The translations under genes were made by a program, and so were the position numbers. DNA of 64,000 bases from Fagopyrum homotropicum (lineage: Eukaryota; Streptophyta; Magnoliopsida; Caryophyllales; Polygonaceae): positions 131,120,320 to 131,184,319 of the forward strand of contig BSWB01000003.1 in the NCBI GenBank assembly GCA_033239125.1, in the 5' to 3' direction. The notes beneath the pieces were generated by a model that worked only from the letters and a program-made list of their open reading frames with translations, was not told the DNA's origin and searched no databases. The stretch's first letter is position 1. Each line of letters opens with the position of its first letter. This document shows, in pieces, positions 11,599 to 23,338 of the stretch.

Positions 11599-12378
11599 GT
11601 GGCGTCAACCTTCAACTTCAACATAATTTGGATAAAAATAAAGTATTAAACATGCCACAAGTTTTAAACAAAGCATTTAGCAACTTAAACATATTATAAA
11701 ACCTTTCAAACATATAAAGATTTCAAAACCAATCAGCAAGCAGAATCATCACTGAGGTCATATCCAGATAAGAAGCACAAAAATCGTTTTGAAAACTTTC
11801 TCAGTTAAACCACCTCGGTTGAGATGTTCTAAGTCAACCGAGGTATTGTACCTCGATTGGTCATAATCACTTCGGTCGAGGTCAAAAAAAATTTTCTTAA
11901 CCAGTTTTTGACGTTTTTCTCAAACAAATAACTTGTATGCATGCATGTAGTCTCAAATAAGCATATAGAGCATGAGAAAGATCATAAATAACAAGTCATA
12001 CACATAATGTCAAGTAAGATACATCCAAATACCCCATACTTGGGACACATTGTCCCAATTGGTCAAATAAAAGTCTAGGGAAACAAGAAACTCACCGGAC
12101 CTAGCTGAACTGCATACAGAAATAAGAAACAACTCCCAAATAAGACCATCTCGGTTGGCGAAGAACATCTCGGTCGAGGCGTTTTGATAGCATCCGAGAT
12201 GTATCTCAGTCAAGCTCCATTTTCTCGATTTCTCGAACTTTTGTCCTTCCAGTGTTGCTCCTGGGTTGTATTTCTTCCTTAGAGATTACCTGTTGTCTGT
12301 CTAGCCCGCCAAAAACAAAGCAAAGCAAAGCAAAAGCAAACTATCTAAAGCTAGGCTAGGAAAGGGAAAAGAAAACAA
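11599..12378 (-). mobile_element. Element J, 3' spacer fragment a
   Basis: This is the non-coding spacer of J between integrase and the site where A landed. It lacks the ORF3 found in A and D. It contains a polypurine-like tract (CATACTTGGG, reverse sense, about 12029-12042) with an adjoining hairpin whose stem is TTGGGACA. Two palindrome clusters of the CCTCGGYCGAGG type lie at about 11811-11882 and 12147-12202. These match the motif version in the LTR of J. Confidence 0.7.
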
Positions 12379-12406
12379 TACCTTGGGTTGCCTCCCAAGA
12401 AGCGCT
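12379..12406 (-). other. Post-pol RNA hairpin, element J
   Basis: On the minus strand CTTGGG and CCCAAG pair around AGGCAA. This is identical to the hairpin after pol in element A and sits 36 bases after the integrase stop. It is followed by GGTATTG, a weak splice-donor-like sequence. Confidence 0.7.
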
Positions 12407-12441
12407 TGATTTAAGGTCGCTAGCTGGACCGTACGGTGTCT

Positions 12442-13818
12442 CTAAACGAGGTATAGTGGTGCAATCTCCTCAACTGGGACTTCCGGTTTGTATTTCTCAA
12501 GTCTATGACCATTGACTTTGAATCTTCCACTTGTTTCTCCCCAGATCTCGACTGCATCATAAGGGAAAACATATTTCACTACATAAGGTCCAGTCCATCT
12601 AGATTTCAACTTACCTGGAAAGAGGCGAAGGCGGGAGTTGAAAAGTAGAACTAAGCCTCCTTCTTTCAGCTCCTTAGGGATGATACGCTTGTTATGCCAT
12701 TTCTTCGTCCTTTCTTTGTAGATCTTGGCATTCTCATAGGCGTTCAAATGCAACTCCTCCAGCTCGTTGATGTCCAACAGTCGCTTCTCATCGGCTTCTT
12801 TGATGTCGAAGTTCAACCATTTGATCGCCCAATATGCTTTGTGTTCCAGCTCAACGGGCAAATGACAAGACTTCCCATTTACCAAATTATAAGGGGTGGT
12901 TCCTATGGGAGTCTTGAATGCGGTCCTGTAGGCCCAAAGAGCGTCGTCCAACTTCATGGCCCAATCCTTCCTCGTCCTAGAGACGGTCTTCTCCAAGATT
13001 GCTTTAATTTCTCTATTTGAGATCTCGACTTGTCCACTAGTTTGAGGGTGATAAGGGGTTCCTACCTTGTGGGTTACCCCATACTTCGATAGAAGTGCCT
13101 TAAACTTCCGGTTGATGAAATGTGTCCCTCCATCGCTGATGATGATGCGTGGAGTCCCAAAACGTGGAAAGATAGTCCTATTAAAGAACTTCACAACCAC
13201 CTTGGCGTCATTAGTGGGAGAGGCAATGGCTTCAACCCATCCAGAGACGTAGTCGACTGCTAGGAGAATGTAGAGGTTTCCTCCGGATGATGGGAAAGGT
13301 CCCATGAAATCAACTCCTCATACATCAAAAATTTCAACCTCCTGTATGTTATTGAGTGGCATCTCGTTCCTCCTAGATAAATTCCCTGTTCTTTGGCATG
13401 CATCACAAGAGACAACAAACGTTTTCACATCCTTGAATAATGTAGGCCAAAAGAAACCGGAACGTAATACCTTGGCGCACGTTTTGTTAGCGCTAGCGTG
13501 CCCTCCACAATGAAGCGAGTGGCAATGTCGTATGACACTAGTAACTTCATCTTCCGGAATGCATCTTCGAAGCATCCCATCCGGACCTCTCTTAAATAGT
13601 AGAGGTTCATCCCAATAGTAATGGCGTACGTCCTTAAAGAATTTCTTCCTTTGAGCGTACGTCAATCCGGGTGGTATTTCTTGGCAAACAAGATAATTAA
13701 CAATGTCAGCATACCAAGGCCCTTTATTATCAGAAATTTGGTGGAGAAAGTGTTCCACCAACTGAGGATGAATGTCAGAAAAGGGAGTAAGAAGTTTGTT
13801 ATTCTCAGTTGACATCAT
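12442..13818 (-). pseudogene. Element J integrase, one stop
   Basis: The frame holds a gypsy integrase: an HHCC finger with the HCGGHAS and CDACQRTG motifs, the catalytic core with VDFMGPF, SDGG and the TSGQVE motif, and a C-terminal part ending near LEKYKPE. A Trp codon near 13317 is now TGA, splitting the frame into 13818-13318 and 13305-12442. The region that should precede it, reverse transcriptase and RNase H, is absent. The frame begins instead close behind the protease-to-RT linker. The core triad looks intact. Confidence 0.92.
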
Positions 13819-14092
13819 CTCGCTTTCGATCTCGGTCGAGATCCAGAGAGGGTGGATGTTCTTCAGTCAAGAACACCTCGCTTGGTCCAGAAAGTGCCTC
13901 AGTCGAGGTACTGCAACTGGGACCGAAACTGGAGATCTTCTTCTCCTGGATTAATTTTTCAACTTTAGCTCCTGGATCTTCTTCCAGTGCCTTTAAGCTC
14001 CGTATATCTGCATCACAAGAAGCATTTATACCTTCCTCCATTAAGCTAAAACTAATAACTCTCTCGAGTGGATCATTAATAAGGATAGAGCT
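13805..14092 (-). pseudogene. Element J protease C-terminal linker
   Basis: This is the continuation of the gag-protease frame after the insertion of element I. The reading matches the corresponding linker in element D (SILxNPLxxVIxxSxMExG). It ends near 13805 at the junction to integrase, where about 2 kb of RT and RNase H should be. The coding stretch contains palindrome copies of the CCTCGGTCGAGG type at about 13826-13915. In D the same linker holds the CCACGG version. GAGCT at 14088-14092 is one copy of the target duplication of element I. Confidence 0.75.
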
Positions 14093-15909
14093 TGTTACGC
14101 TAGGAAATAGCACAAAAAGCTTTACATTTATAAACTCGAACTAAAATCCTAAACTACCTAGCGAAACCCGCAGTGTACGGATCGTTATGTAGGAAGGAAA
14201 GTATTCCGAGGTCGAACACAAGGACTGAGGTGAAATCAAGTCATTCAATGATCGAAGATAGTGAGAATCTAAACTAAGAAAAGAGGAAGAAATCAAGAAA
14301 TGAAAATGATGATATTTTTGGTTGGGTTTTTGTGGTAATCAAGCAAAGATTACAAATCAAGAAAGGTAATAAAACAAACTAACAACTCAAGCTAGCAAAC
14401 AAACAAGTGACTCAAACACAAGATATGAGATCGAAGAGAGAAAAAGTGGATTCCAGAGGTCAAGATTTCCGGTTATGGCATTGGACTCAAAGTTCTAAAG
14501 ATTCTAAGGACAAGGCTGCGGTGTTGGGAAAGGGTGTTTCTCTAATGGAAGCAACTACCGGGTAAGTCTCATGCTTCACTAATCCCTCACCAAACTCCTA
14601 TTACCGGGTAAGTCTCAAGGAGGTAAAGTTGGGAATTCTACACAAACCGGATACTACTTAAGGGGCAAACTTCTCCTTACCGGGTAAGTCTCGGAAAAGG
14701 TAAGTCTCAAGCAATAATCCTAGCACACTCAGTCCAATAGCGGCTTATGAGGCTCACTACTACCTAGAGTTCATCATCTTTGGTATCTAAGATCGGAAAT
14801 CACCGGGTGGGTCTCTTTCCTCACTTAGTTTGCTAGCATTAGGTCACCCTAAGCTATATTATGCTCAACAAACACTAGGATTTCAACAATCTAACATCCT
14901 AACATACAGATTCATCAATTAAAGAGCAACAGAAGGAAAAATCGGGTGGATCATAGCAAAAATCGGCCGATTTACCTGAAGAACAGGCCGATTTTTCTTC
15001 CTGGTTTAGGTTTCGTGCATACAAATCATCCTAAACTAACATATAAGTCCATTCTATCATCACCCAAGCTATAACCATCAATCCATCAATCCGGAATCAC
15101 AATAAACTAGCCAACAACATGCATTTCAAGATCTAAAATCATCATACAAGCATACATGAAATCCATAGCAAGAAGATGAAGTAAGGAAATGAAAGCAATG
15201 AAACTTAGCTAGATTTGAGCTCAAAACAAGTCTTTCAACACACCAAATGTAGCTCCAAGTCGGATCTTACAAACTTCAACAAGCTTCTTCACAAAAATCA
15301 CTAAACTCTCGCTATGAAATTGAAATCTACACTAATCTCTCTCAAGAACACCCACAAGGGTGTCTTGAAGAGAACTCCCAATTCCAAGAGTCTTTGGGAA
15401 GATGCTAGAGGATGTGGGAGAGGAAGAGAATGAATGGCAACAGCTTGCAGGCCCACTTATATTCTCCACCAAGAGCAAGGCCGGAAAAGAGATCGTGGGA
15501 TACGTGGCTTAAGTTGTCAAAGGCCCAAAAATCGACCCAGTAGGAAAAATCGGCCGATTTTCCTGGGTGTAGGTCGATTTTCTTCAACAGAGACTTGTTA
15601 TGATCATCTAGCCATGAGTTGCTCCATTGCTTGCACCAATAAGGGTCCTTGTGTCCTTCATTGCTCCAATTATGTTCCTTCAAGGCCTTGGATATGTACC
15701 GCCATGAGGCTTGACCCTCGAATGTATCGTTTAATGCCCAAAAGATCCCCGAAATACCTACAAAACCAACAAAAGCTCGTGTAGACGTTTTTTCTAGAAA
15801 TATGCATGAAATGAGTGTAAACGTCGTGAACTAGTGCCAAACCGTGCATGAATAACGGGAAAAACTATCTAAATGTATGCCTATACTAACGTCATAAATC
15901 ACGTTATCA
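14093..15909 (-). repeat. 3' LTR of element I
   Basis: It runs from TGTTACGCTAGG to CACGTTATCA. In sense direction a TATA-like AATATAAG is at about 15456-15463. A tripartite AATCGGCCGATT module lies upstream at 15528-15584. The second module lies downstream at 14936-14998. Four or five copies of a repeat reading ACCGGGTAAGTCTC (antisense) lie at about 14555-14815. Confidence 0.92.
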
Positions 15910-15947
15910 AAATACCCCATACTTAAGATTTGCTCGTCCCCGAGCAA
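15910..15947 (-). other. Polypurine tract and pre-LTR hairpin, element I
   Basis: In sense direction TTGCTC pairs with GAGCAA around GGGGAC. TTAAGTATGGGG and then the LTR follow. The stem differs from that in A and D by a compensated T-A to C-G change. Confidence 0.72.
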
Positions 15948-17156
15948 GACCCAACTATAGACTAAGAGATGACGTGATTTATGCATGCAGAAAAACGACA
16001 AAATCTTTTTGGAATTGTGCTTCTAACATTGGATCACCTTCATAGTCATGTTTCATGGCAATGGATAAGCAATCATGCATCAAATGAACGAAGGCATGGA
16101 AAGAAAATTATACTTAACTAGAAAGCATGCATGAGAGGTGAAAATGAAGAAGTCAAGATGATCATGAGTATGTCCAATCTAGATCACTAAGTCTTACACA
16201 CATGCATTTAGGTCACAAGGACTTAGGAAAGAAGAGGTTAAGAAACGTTGTGATTAGGTGGGAATTTTTAGGTCATGTGATGTTAATCTGGGAAAGGAAC
16301 TAACTCCACAATTTCGTTTTTGCTCAACTTCCCAACAAGTGTAAAATTTCTCCATCTTTTCTTTGTTTTCTTTTCTTTTTCACTTATTTTTGAGATAATG
16401 GCATTGGTGTACAAAAGCCGAAACCTTGGTGATTAGCCGTCCTCAGGTTTTTTTATTTTTCGAGGTGCATCCACACCGGGCACACATACCAAAGCTCGTT
16501 AGGACTATCGGTTTATTTGACTTTGGCAAGGCACCAACACCCGATTATGTGAAGTGTGCCGAGTTACTCGTCATTTAAATCAACGTCCCCAAACCTATAT
16601 TTTTGTCTACACTTTTCACAACAAATTCAGCACTTCATTCACATCATTCATTCATCAACAACTTCACCCCACACTTGCTTTTCACACACATCAACACACT
16701 AGCATGCTCCTATTCCCGGATGGGTCAAAAGAGGTCAAATTTTTCATCAATTGAGGTGCTCAAACAACATGATCAAGATGAGAAGTAGAGAAAAATGAAT
16801 TGCCTTAATCACTCCTAAATGATGTGCAAGAACTAGCATGTAATTTCGACTTTCAATCCTCAATTCAATCAAGGCAAACATTCATGATCACAAATCATTC
16901 ATGGGATTCAAGATAAGTACTTCAAGTCCACATATGCATACATCAATTCAACACATAAGGCCATCCATAGCCAATTCACAAGACAAATTTTATCATAAGG
17001 GTCATTCCCAAGCTTAGAAGCACTAAAATTTTTTAAAAAATTTTCTGATTTTTTGGATTTTTCGAAATATGTATGTACAATGCAAGACATAATGAAACGT
17101 GTGACTAAAAGAAACTATTCTAGATGTTAATCATGCAAGTGATCATGAAAACCCCA
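15948..17156 (-). other. Element I 3' spacer, non-coding
   Basis: No gene is supported. The sequence is closely related to the spacer of element F (24410-24482 and 26264-27157). It shares blocks with the spacers of A and D, such as the sequence around CCCGATTATGTGAAGTGTGCC. Confidence 0.65.
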
Positions 17157-17190
17157 CCCCATACTTAGAAACACATTGTCCCTAATGTGT
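17157..17190 (-). other. Hairpin plus internal polypurine-like tract, element I
   Basis: In sense direction ACACATT pairs with AATGTGT around AGGGAC, followed by TAAGTATGGGG-like purines (CTAAGTATGGGGTGGGG). It sits at the same place relative to the hairpin after pol as in A and D. Confidence 0.6.
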
Positions 17191-17399
17191 AAACTAAATA
17201 AAGAAGTGAAAGAGAGTCCTCACAATGTAAAATTGGTGATGCTTTGGTATTTCGGTTCACATCGAATGATGATGGTGGATGATCGATCAAGGATGGTAGA
17301 GAGCTCTTGATGTTCATTATAGTTTCGGAACCCGCGCTTGGCACCGCAAGCTGTCCAAGTTCCACGTCTGCTCCACCCATGCTTGATTGGAGATCATCA

Positions 17400-17480
17400 C
17401 TTTCCTTTACAAAAGGAAAAATCGGACCAGCTACCCAGGAAAATCGGCCGATTTTTGTGAAGAACAGTCCGATTTTCCTG
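17400..17480 (-). promoter_or_regulatory. Internal palindrome module, element I
   Basis: AAATCGGCCGATTT with flanking half-sites lies in the non-coding interior. It sits in the position equivalent to the pol-ORF3 spacer of A and D and to the J spacer. The motif version equals that of the LTRs of I. Confidence 0.6.
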
Positions 17481-17675
17481 GGTGCTTTCTTCCTTGTCCA
17501 TGTGCTCGGATCTTGCACCTTCTTCTCAACAGTTCCATGAGGTTTTCACATGACCTCCAGCATCTCATCACACATGACAACAACAAGATCTAGCACCCAA
17601 AAACACAAAAGAAAAACAAAGCACACCAAAAGCAAAATCAAACAAAAAAGAAGAAAAATAGAAGGGAAAGACATG

Positions 17676-17704
17676 TACCAATGGGTTGCCTCCCATTAAG
17701 TGCT
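17676..17704 (-). other. Post-ORF RNA hairpin, element I
   Basis: In sense direction AATGGG pairs with CCCATT around AGGCAA. Compared with CTTGGG/CCCAAG in A and J, two base pairs are changed on both sides while the loop is kept. This is good evidence for a selected RNA stem. Confidence 0.75.
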
Positions 17705-17743
17705 TCTTTAAGGTCATTAGCTTGACCAAACTCCGAGGATGTG

Positions 17744-18863
17744 TCAATCCACCTTGAATACCATGGTTTGCTTGAGGAGTCCAAGCAACCATCGCTTTCC
17801 GGCATCCATGATGACAAGCAAGGGCCACTTGATGCCCAAATAAGCTTTAAGTTCTCTCTTCACCGGTGAGTAGTAGACTCCTTCATCACCGCTCCCTTGA
17901 TGATAGTGTGGAGTTGCAACCATAGGTGTCACCTCATACTTAGACAATTGGTACACCGCGGTCATACCGGTGAGACGCTTGTCATCCTCATCCTCTATGA
18001 TCCAAAGAAGGCCGGTTCTTGGAAAAAATTCTTCATTGAGGTGCTCCATAACCATCATGGGTCCATCATGCTTGCCTCCATCATTCAACATGGGAAACTC
18101 CTTAGGATAGGGGCTCCAATCTTCTTGTGTACTCCGGGCAAGCAAGGAGGGATTGGAAGGAGTTGAAGTTAGCTTAGGGCTCTCCCTCGTGAGCTCTTCA
18201 AGTGTGGTTCCGGGGTTGATGGCAAGGATGACCGGGGGTGAGAATACTTCATTGCACTCCTCCAAAGGTGAAGGAGGTGGAGGTAAGCCTTGAAGGATGG
18301 TAGGATCTCCTAGCATAAGAGCATGCCTAATCACCTCAATCTCCCTCCTTAATTGTTCTTCTTTCTCGACATTCAATCTTCTTGCATCCTCCAGGGCCAA
18401 ATCCCTTAGCCACAATTGCTCCCGAGCTTCATTCAACTCTTCCTCAAGGCCTCTATTGGTTATGGTTGAAATCGGGCAATTCTTGGATCTCCTCATAGTG
18501 AACCTCCTCTTGTTGAAATACTTCAGCTTCAAGCACCATGTGGGTACTCGAAATGGAGGCAAGGTTGCTCTCTAGATCATCCATCTTCCTCAACATTTCT
18601 TCTAACATTGATTCCACTCGGTCATTGTGAGGTTGATGGTGAGGTTCCACATAAGGCAATGTAGTCATGTGAGCTTGATCATGGGACTCATGATAGGCAT
18701 TAAACTCCTCCCAATACTCAAACTCATCATGGAGAGGTCCTAGATCTTGGCTTTCCATCCACTCCTCATACTCCATGTTGTCAAGGTCGTCTTGGAAGTA
18801 CAATCCGTCCATGGCAAACATGAAAAGGCAAAGACAAAAACAACACAAGATCAAAAGTAACAA
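17744..18863 (-). pseudogene. Element I ORF: coiled-coil protein with integrase-like tail
   Basis: Two overlapping frames, 18863-18453 and 18562-17744, probably form one ORF broken by a frameshift near 18470. A likely start is the Met at 18812 (MDGLYFQDD), about 100 bases after the primer site, where gag starts in J. The first part is acidic. The middle (GLEEELNEAREQLWLRD onward) looks like a coiled coil. The tail, about 17960-17744, resembles a shrunken integrase: SKYEVTPMVATPHYHQ and LKAYLGIKW echo segments of the J and A integrases. No catalytic triad is present. The function is unknown. It may be a structural protein or simply decayed pol. Confidence 0.6.
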
Positions 18864-18915
18864 GAAAGATAAACACTAAAAACGATCAAAAGCAAATGAC
18901 TCAATCTAGACCTAG

Positions 18916-18933
18916 TCCCCGGCAACGGCGCCA
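18916..18933 (-). other. Primer-binding site, tRNA-Asp, element I
   Basis: The sense sequence TGGCGCCGTTGCCGGGGA matches the complement of the 3' end of plant tRNA-Asp. It lies six bases from the 5' LTR, as is usual for Athila elements. Confidence 0.88.
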
Positions 18934-18939
18934 AAAACT

Positions 18940-20756
18940 TGTTACGCTAGGAAATAGCACAAAAAGCTTTACATTTATAAACTCGAACTAAAATCCTAAA
19001 CTACCTAGCAAAACCCGCAGTGTACGGATCGTTATGTAGGAAGGAAAGTATTCCGAGGTCGAACACAAGGACTGAGGCGAAATCAAGTCATTCAATGATC
19101 GAAGATAGTGAGAATCTAAACTAAGAAAAGAGGGAGAAATCAAGAAATGAAAATGATGATATTTTTGGTTGGGTTTTTGTGGTGATCAAGCAAAGATCAC
19201 AAATCAAGAAAGGTAATAAAACAAACTAACAACTCAAGCTAGCAAACAAACAAGTGACTCAAACACAAGATATGAGATCGAAGAGAGAAAAAGTGGATTC
19301 TAGAGGTCAAGATTTCCGGTTATGGCATTGGACTCAAGGTTCTAAAGATTCTAAGGACAAGGCTGTGGTGTTGGGAAAGGGTGTTTCTCTAATGGAAGCA
19401 ATTACCGGGTAAGTCTCATGCTTCACTAATCCCTCACCAAACTCCTATTACCGGGTAAGTCTCAAGGAGGTAAAGTTGGGAATTCTACACAAACCGGATA
19501 CTACTTAAGGGGCAAACTTCTCCTTACCGGGTAAGTCTCGGAAAAGGTAAGTCTCAAGCAATAATCCTAGCACACTCAGTCCAATAGCGGCTTATGAGGC
19601 TCACTACTACCTAGAGTTCATCATCTTTGGTATCTAAGATCGGAAATCACCGGGTGGGTCTCTTTCCTCACTTAGTTTGCTAGCATTAGGTCACCCTAAG
19701 CTATATTATGCTCAACAAACACTAGGATTTCAACAATCTAACATCCTAACATACAAATTCATCAATTAAAGAGCAACAGAAGGAAAAATCGGGTGGATCA
19801 TAGCAAAAATCGGCCGATTTACCTGAAGAACAGGCCGATTTTTCTTCCTGGTTTAGGTTTCGTGCATACAAATCATCCTAAACTAACATATAAGTCCATT
19901 CTATCATCACCCAAGCTATAACCATCAATCCATCACTCCGGAATCACAATAAACTAGCCAACAGCATGCATTTCAAGATCTAAAATCATCATACAAGCAT
20001 ACATGAAATCCATAGCAAGAAGATGAAGTAAGGAAATGAAAGCAATGAAACTTAGCTAGATTTGAGCTCAAAACAAGTCTTTCAACACACCAAATGTAGC
20101 TCCAAGTCGGATCTTACAAACTTCAACAAGCTTCTTCACAAAAATCACTCAAATCTCGCTATGAAATTGAAATCTACACTAATCTCTCTCAAGAACACCC
20201 ACAAGGGTGTCTTGAAGAGAACTCTCAATTCCAAGAGTCTTTGGGAAGATGCTAGAGGATTTGGGAGAGGAAGAGAATGAATGGCAACAGCTTGCAGGCC
20301 TACTTATATTCTCCACCAAGAGCAAGGCCGGAAAAGAGATCGTGGGACACGTGGCTTAAGCTGTCAAAGGCCCAAAAATCGACCCAGTAGGAAAAATCGG
20401 CCGATTTTCCTGGGTGTAGGTCGATTTTCTTCAACAGAGACTTGTTATGATCATCTAGCCATGAGTTGCTCCATTGCTTGCACCAATAAGGGTCCTTGTG
20501 TCCTTCATTGCTCCAATTATGTTCCTTCAAGGCCTTGGATATGTACCACCATGAGGCTTGACCCTCGAATGTATCGATTAATGCCCAAAAAATCCCCGAA
20601 ATACCTACAAAACCGAAAAAAGCTCGTGTAGACGTTTTTTCTAGAAATATGCATGAAATGAGTGTAAACGTCGTGAACTAGTGCCAAACCGTGCATGAAT
20701 AACGGGAAAAACTATCTAAATGTATGCCTATACTAACGTCATAAATCACGTTATCA
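18940..20756 (-). repeat. 5' LTR of element I
   Basis: The length and ends are the same as for the left LTR (1817 bp, TGTTACGC to GTTATCA). Only scattered single-base differences are noticeable. The palindrome modules are at about 19783-19845 (U5) and 20374-20431 (upstream of the TATA-like site near 20303). Confidence 0.93.
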
Positions 20757-20761
20757 AAGCT

Positions 20762-23209
20762 CACCAATTCTCTTGATTCTTCTTCATCATAGATGTTGAA
20801 GATATCATCTCCTAGCGGCGCTCCTTTTATTGCCACAAGCAATGCAAACTCAACTTGATCACCGTCAATGTTAAATTGCAACTTGGCTTTCTTACAATCC
20901 ACATTGCAACCCGAAGTTGCTAGAAATGGCCTCCCGAGAATGATAGGAATGTGATAATCTGCGGGAATGTCAAGCACAACGAAGTCTATAGGTGAATAGA
21001 AGTTACCTAACTTAACCGGAACGTCTTCCAAAATACCCACGGGATGGGTAATGGAGCGGTCCGCCATGTACAATCGTATCTTCACCGGCTTGGGCTCTCC
21101 AAGTCGGATCCTCACACATAACTCCAGCGGGATGATGCTCATGCTGGCTCCTAGATCACACAATGCCTCACAAGTGACATCCTCAACTTGAATGGGAATG
21201 CAAAATGAGCCGGGATCTCTCAACTTGGGTGGCATCTTCTCCTTCATGATTTGAATAAGCTCCGAGGATTTAGATGTCATCCTTACTTCACCAAAGTCTT
21301 CCAACTTCCTCTTCCTTGATAGAATTTCTTTCAAGAACTTCCCATAGGCGGGCATCCCTAGAATAGCATCAAGGAAAGGGATATTAATATGTAGTTTATT
21401 CATCAAGTCAAGGAACTTACTAAAATGCTTGTCTAGATGTGCTTTGACCCTTGACTGGGGGAATGAAAGTGGTGGTTTATATGCAGGAGATGGAACATAA
21501 ACTTCAGTTTTGTCCGACGCTCTCTGGGGCTCAACCTCGGTTGGCACCTCGGCCGAAGTGTTCTTCGACTATGCCTGGACCGAGGTGTTCTTCGTCTGTA
21601 CTGGCATCGACCGGGGCACTGGATCTGTAGTTTTCAGTCCACTTCTCGTCGTTATTGCTATGATCTGTCCTTTAGGGTTGCTTTCCGTCCTTGCTGGAAG
21701 TTTCCCTGGATCTCTTGGCGCTTCATTCGCCTTGTTAAAGAATTGTTGTTCTAAGGCTTTTTGTGACTTCGAAAATGAAGTCATGGACGTCTCCATAGCG
21801 TTGAGCTTGATCAAGATAGCCTCCAGCACCGCATCTTTCTTTTCCGGCTGGGACGAGCTTGATCTAGTCTCCTGGCTCTTTAATGGAGTAGAAGAAGAAG
21901 AAGAAGAAGAAGAGAGGAAAGGATTAGAGGAGTTGTTTGAATTGGAGTTAGAGTAAGAGTTACCCGAATTTTGATTGTTTGGCCTCCAATTATTGTTGTT
22001 GGATCCTCTATTGTTGTTGTAGTTGTTGTTCCGGGAACCGTTGTTGTTGTTCCGGTAACCATTGTTGTTCCTTGAGCTTTGATATCCTTCATCTTCTTTC
22101 TTGGTTTGAGCAACCAAAAGTTCATTCAATTGTTTCACATCATTCTTCAAAGAGGTGAGTTGATCATTGTTTGATGGAGCTTCTTGAAAGTTGACTCTTT
22201 TAACTCCACCTTCAGCTCCTTGGTGGGAATATTTCTCCATGTGCAAAGCTTGCTTCTCTATGAACTCCCAAGCTTCGTCAATCGGCATGTCCATGAACGT
22301 GCCGGTGGATAGTAGTTGAAGGTTGAACTGGGTGTTTCCGTCCAGTCCCTTGATGTATATCTCTAACAACACTATCTTTGGAATCCCATGATGTGGGCAA
22401 TCCAAAAGGATGTCTTTAAATCTCTCCAATGACTTGGACAAACTCTCCTTGTCCTTCATGATAAATGCATTGATTTTCCCTCTCATTTCAGCGGTCTTAG
22501 AGGGGGGGAAGAATTTAGTCAAGAACTCCGTCGTCATCTCCTCCCATGTGTTGATTTTTCCTGGAGGGAGAGATTGATACCAAGTAAGCGCCCTATCTTT
22601 CAAAGAGAAGTAGAAAGGCCTTAGCTTGTAATTGTTGTTTTCCAGCCTTGAAGGTCTCAAGGTCTCCATCAAGATCTCATAGTTTTGCAGATGTTGATGC
22701 GGAGACTCCCTCTCTAGCCCTTCAAACTGGCATTGGCAAATCATGGAAAGAACTTGCGGTCGAAGCTCATAGTCATGATCCGCTGGATCACCTAGGTTGA
22801 CTCCTGGATGCCTCAGTTGCTGGTTAGGGTCCATCCTCTGCCCTAGGGTCTGTGGAATACCTGCGAAAAGAGAATCTCGGACTGGCATCCGAGGTGGAAG
22901 TATCTTGGCCGGGGCAACTGGAGCTGGGTCCTGCCTCGGTCGAGGATCTGGAACTGGTCGAGGTAGATACTGGTCCCGTAAAGTCACCATATTTGCTTCG
23001 ATCGCTTCCGTCATTGCGCGAGTTTCTTCCTTTTCGAGTCGTAGTTCTTCTTTACTGAGGCGTAGTTGTTCCAATGCCTTCTTCAATTCGGCCTCAAAAT
23101 CGCAATTCTCTTGATTGGCCATCTTAGCTTCTTTCAAGCGTCTTTTATATGTCTTTGCTGGTTCGGGATCGTAAGGAACGATTTCCTTCCCAACGCGGGT
23201 TCTTCGCAT
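20762..23209 (-). pseudogene. Element J gag-protease, one stop, split by element I
   Basis: The frame starts with MRRTRVGKEIVPYD, about 105 bases after the primer site, and has a coiled-coil N-terminus. Next come the retrotransposon Gag domain (SPHQHLQNYE, TWYQSLPPGKINTWEE, FFPPSKTAEMRGKI) and an Asn/Ser-rich segment without a CCHC knuckle. A pepsin-like protease with the active-site motif DLGASMS and the flap-side ILGRPF follows. A TAG at about 21569 interrupts the frame once between Gag and protease. Element I then cuts the frame after the SRELV motif, and it resumes at 14087. Palindromes of the CCTCGG type lie inside the coding sequence near 21531-21612 and 22870-22965. Stops aside, the gene looks complete in its domains. 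Confidence 0.93.
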
Positions 23210-23314
23210 AAACCTACAAGAAAGAACCTGCGAAAGTCACTCAAGTAGAGTGGTTAGTAGAAACAAGAGCAAGTACCCCGAAAGACTACCGCAACCGGCT
23301 CGGTCTAGACCAAG

Positions 23315-23332
23315 TCCCCGGCAACGGCGCCA
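23315..23332 (-). other. Primer-binding site, tRNA-Asp, element J
   Basis: The sense sequence is TGGCGCCGTTGCCGGGGA, separated by six bases from the LTR end at 23339. It is identical to the sites in D and I. Confidence 0.88.
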
Positions 23333-23338
23333 AAAACT

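Larger units (their letters stand above)
14093..20756 (-). mobile_element. Element I, non-autonomous Athila-related retrotransposon
   Basis: This is a complete 6664-bp element with two LTRs of 1817 bp each, nearly identical by eye, so it is probably young. A tRNA-Asp primer site lies next to the right LTR and a polypurine tract next to the left one. The flanks GAGCT (14088-14092) and AAGCT (20757-20761) match at four of five bases. The host sequence is the protease region of J. The 3.0-kb interior encodes only one odd, frameshifted ORF and no protease, reverse transcriptase or full integrase. It must have used proteins of another element. Confidence 0.92.

Noticed and set aside
15434..15784. 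Plus-strand open frame in the LTR of element I (and its copy at 20281-20631)
   Set aside because: It lies across U3 and the promoter in antisense and is present only because the two LTRs are near-identical. No protein family is seen.
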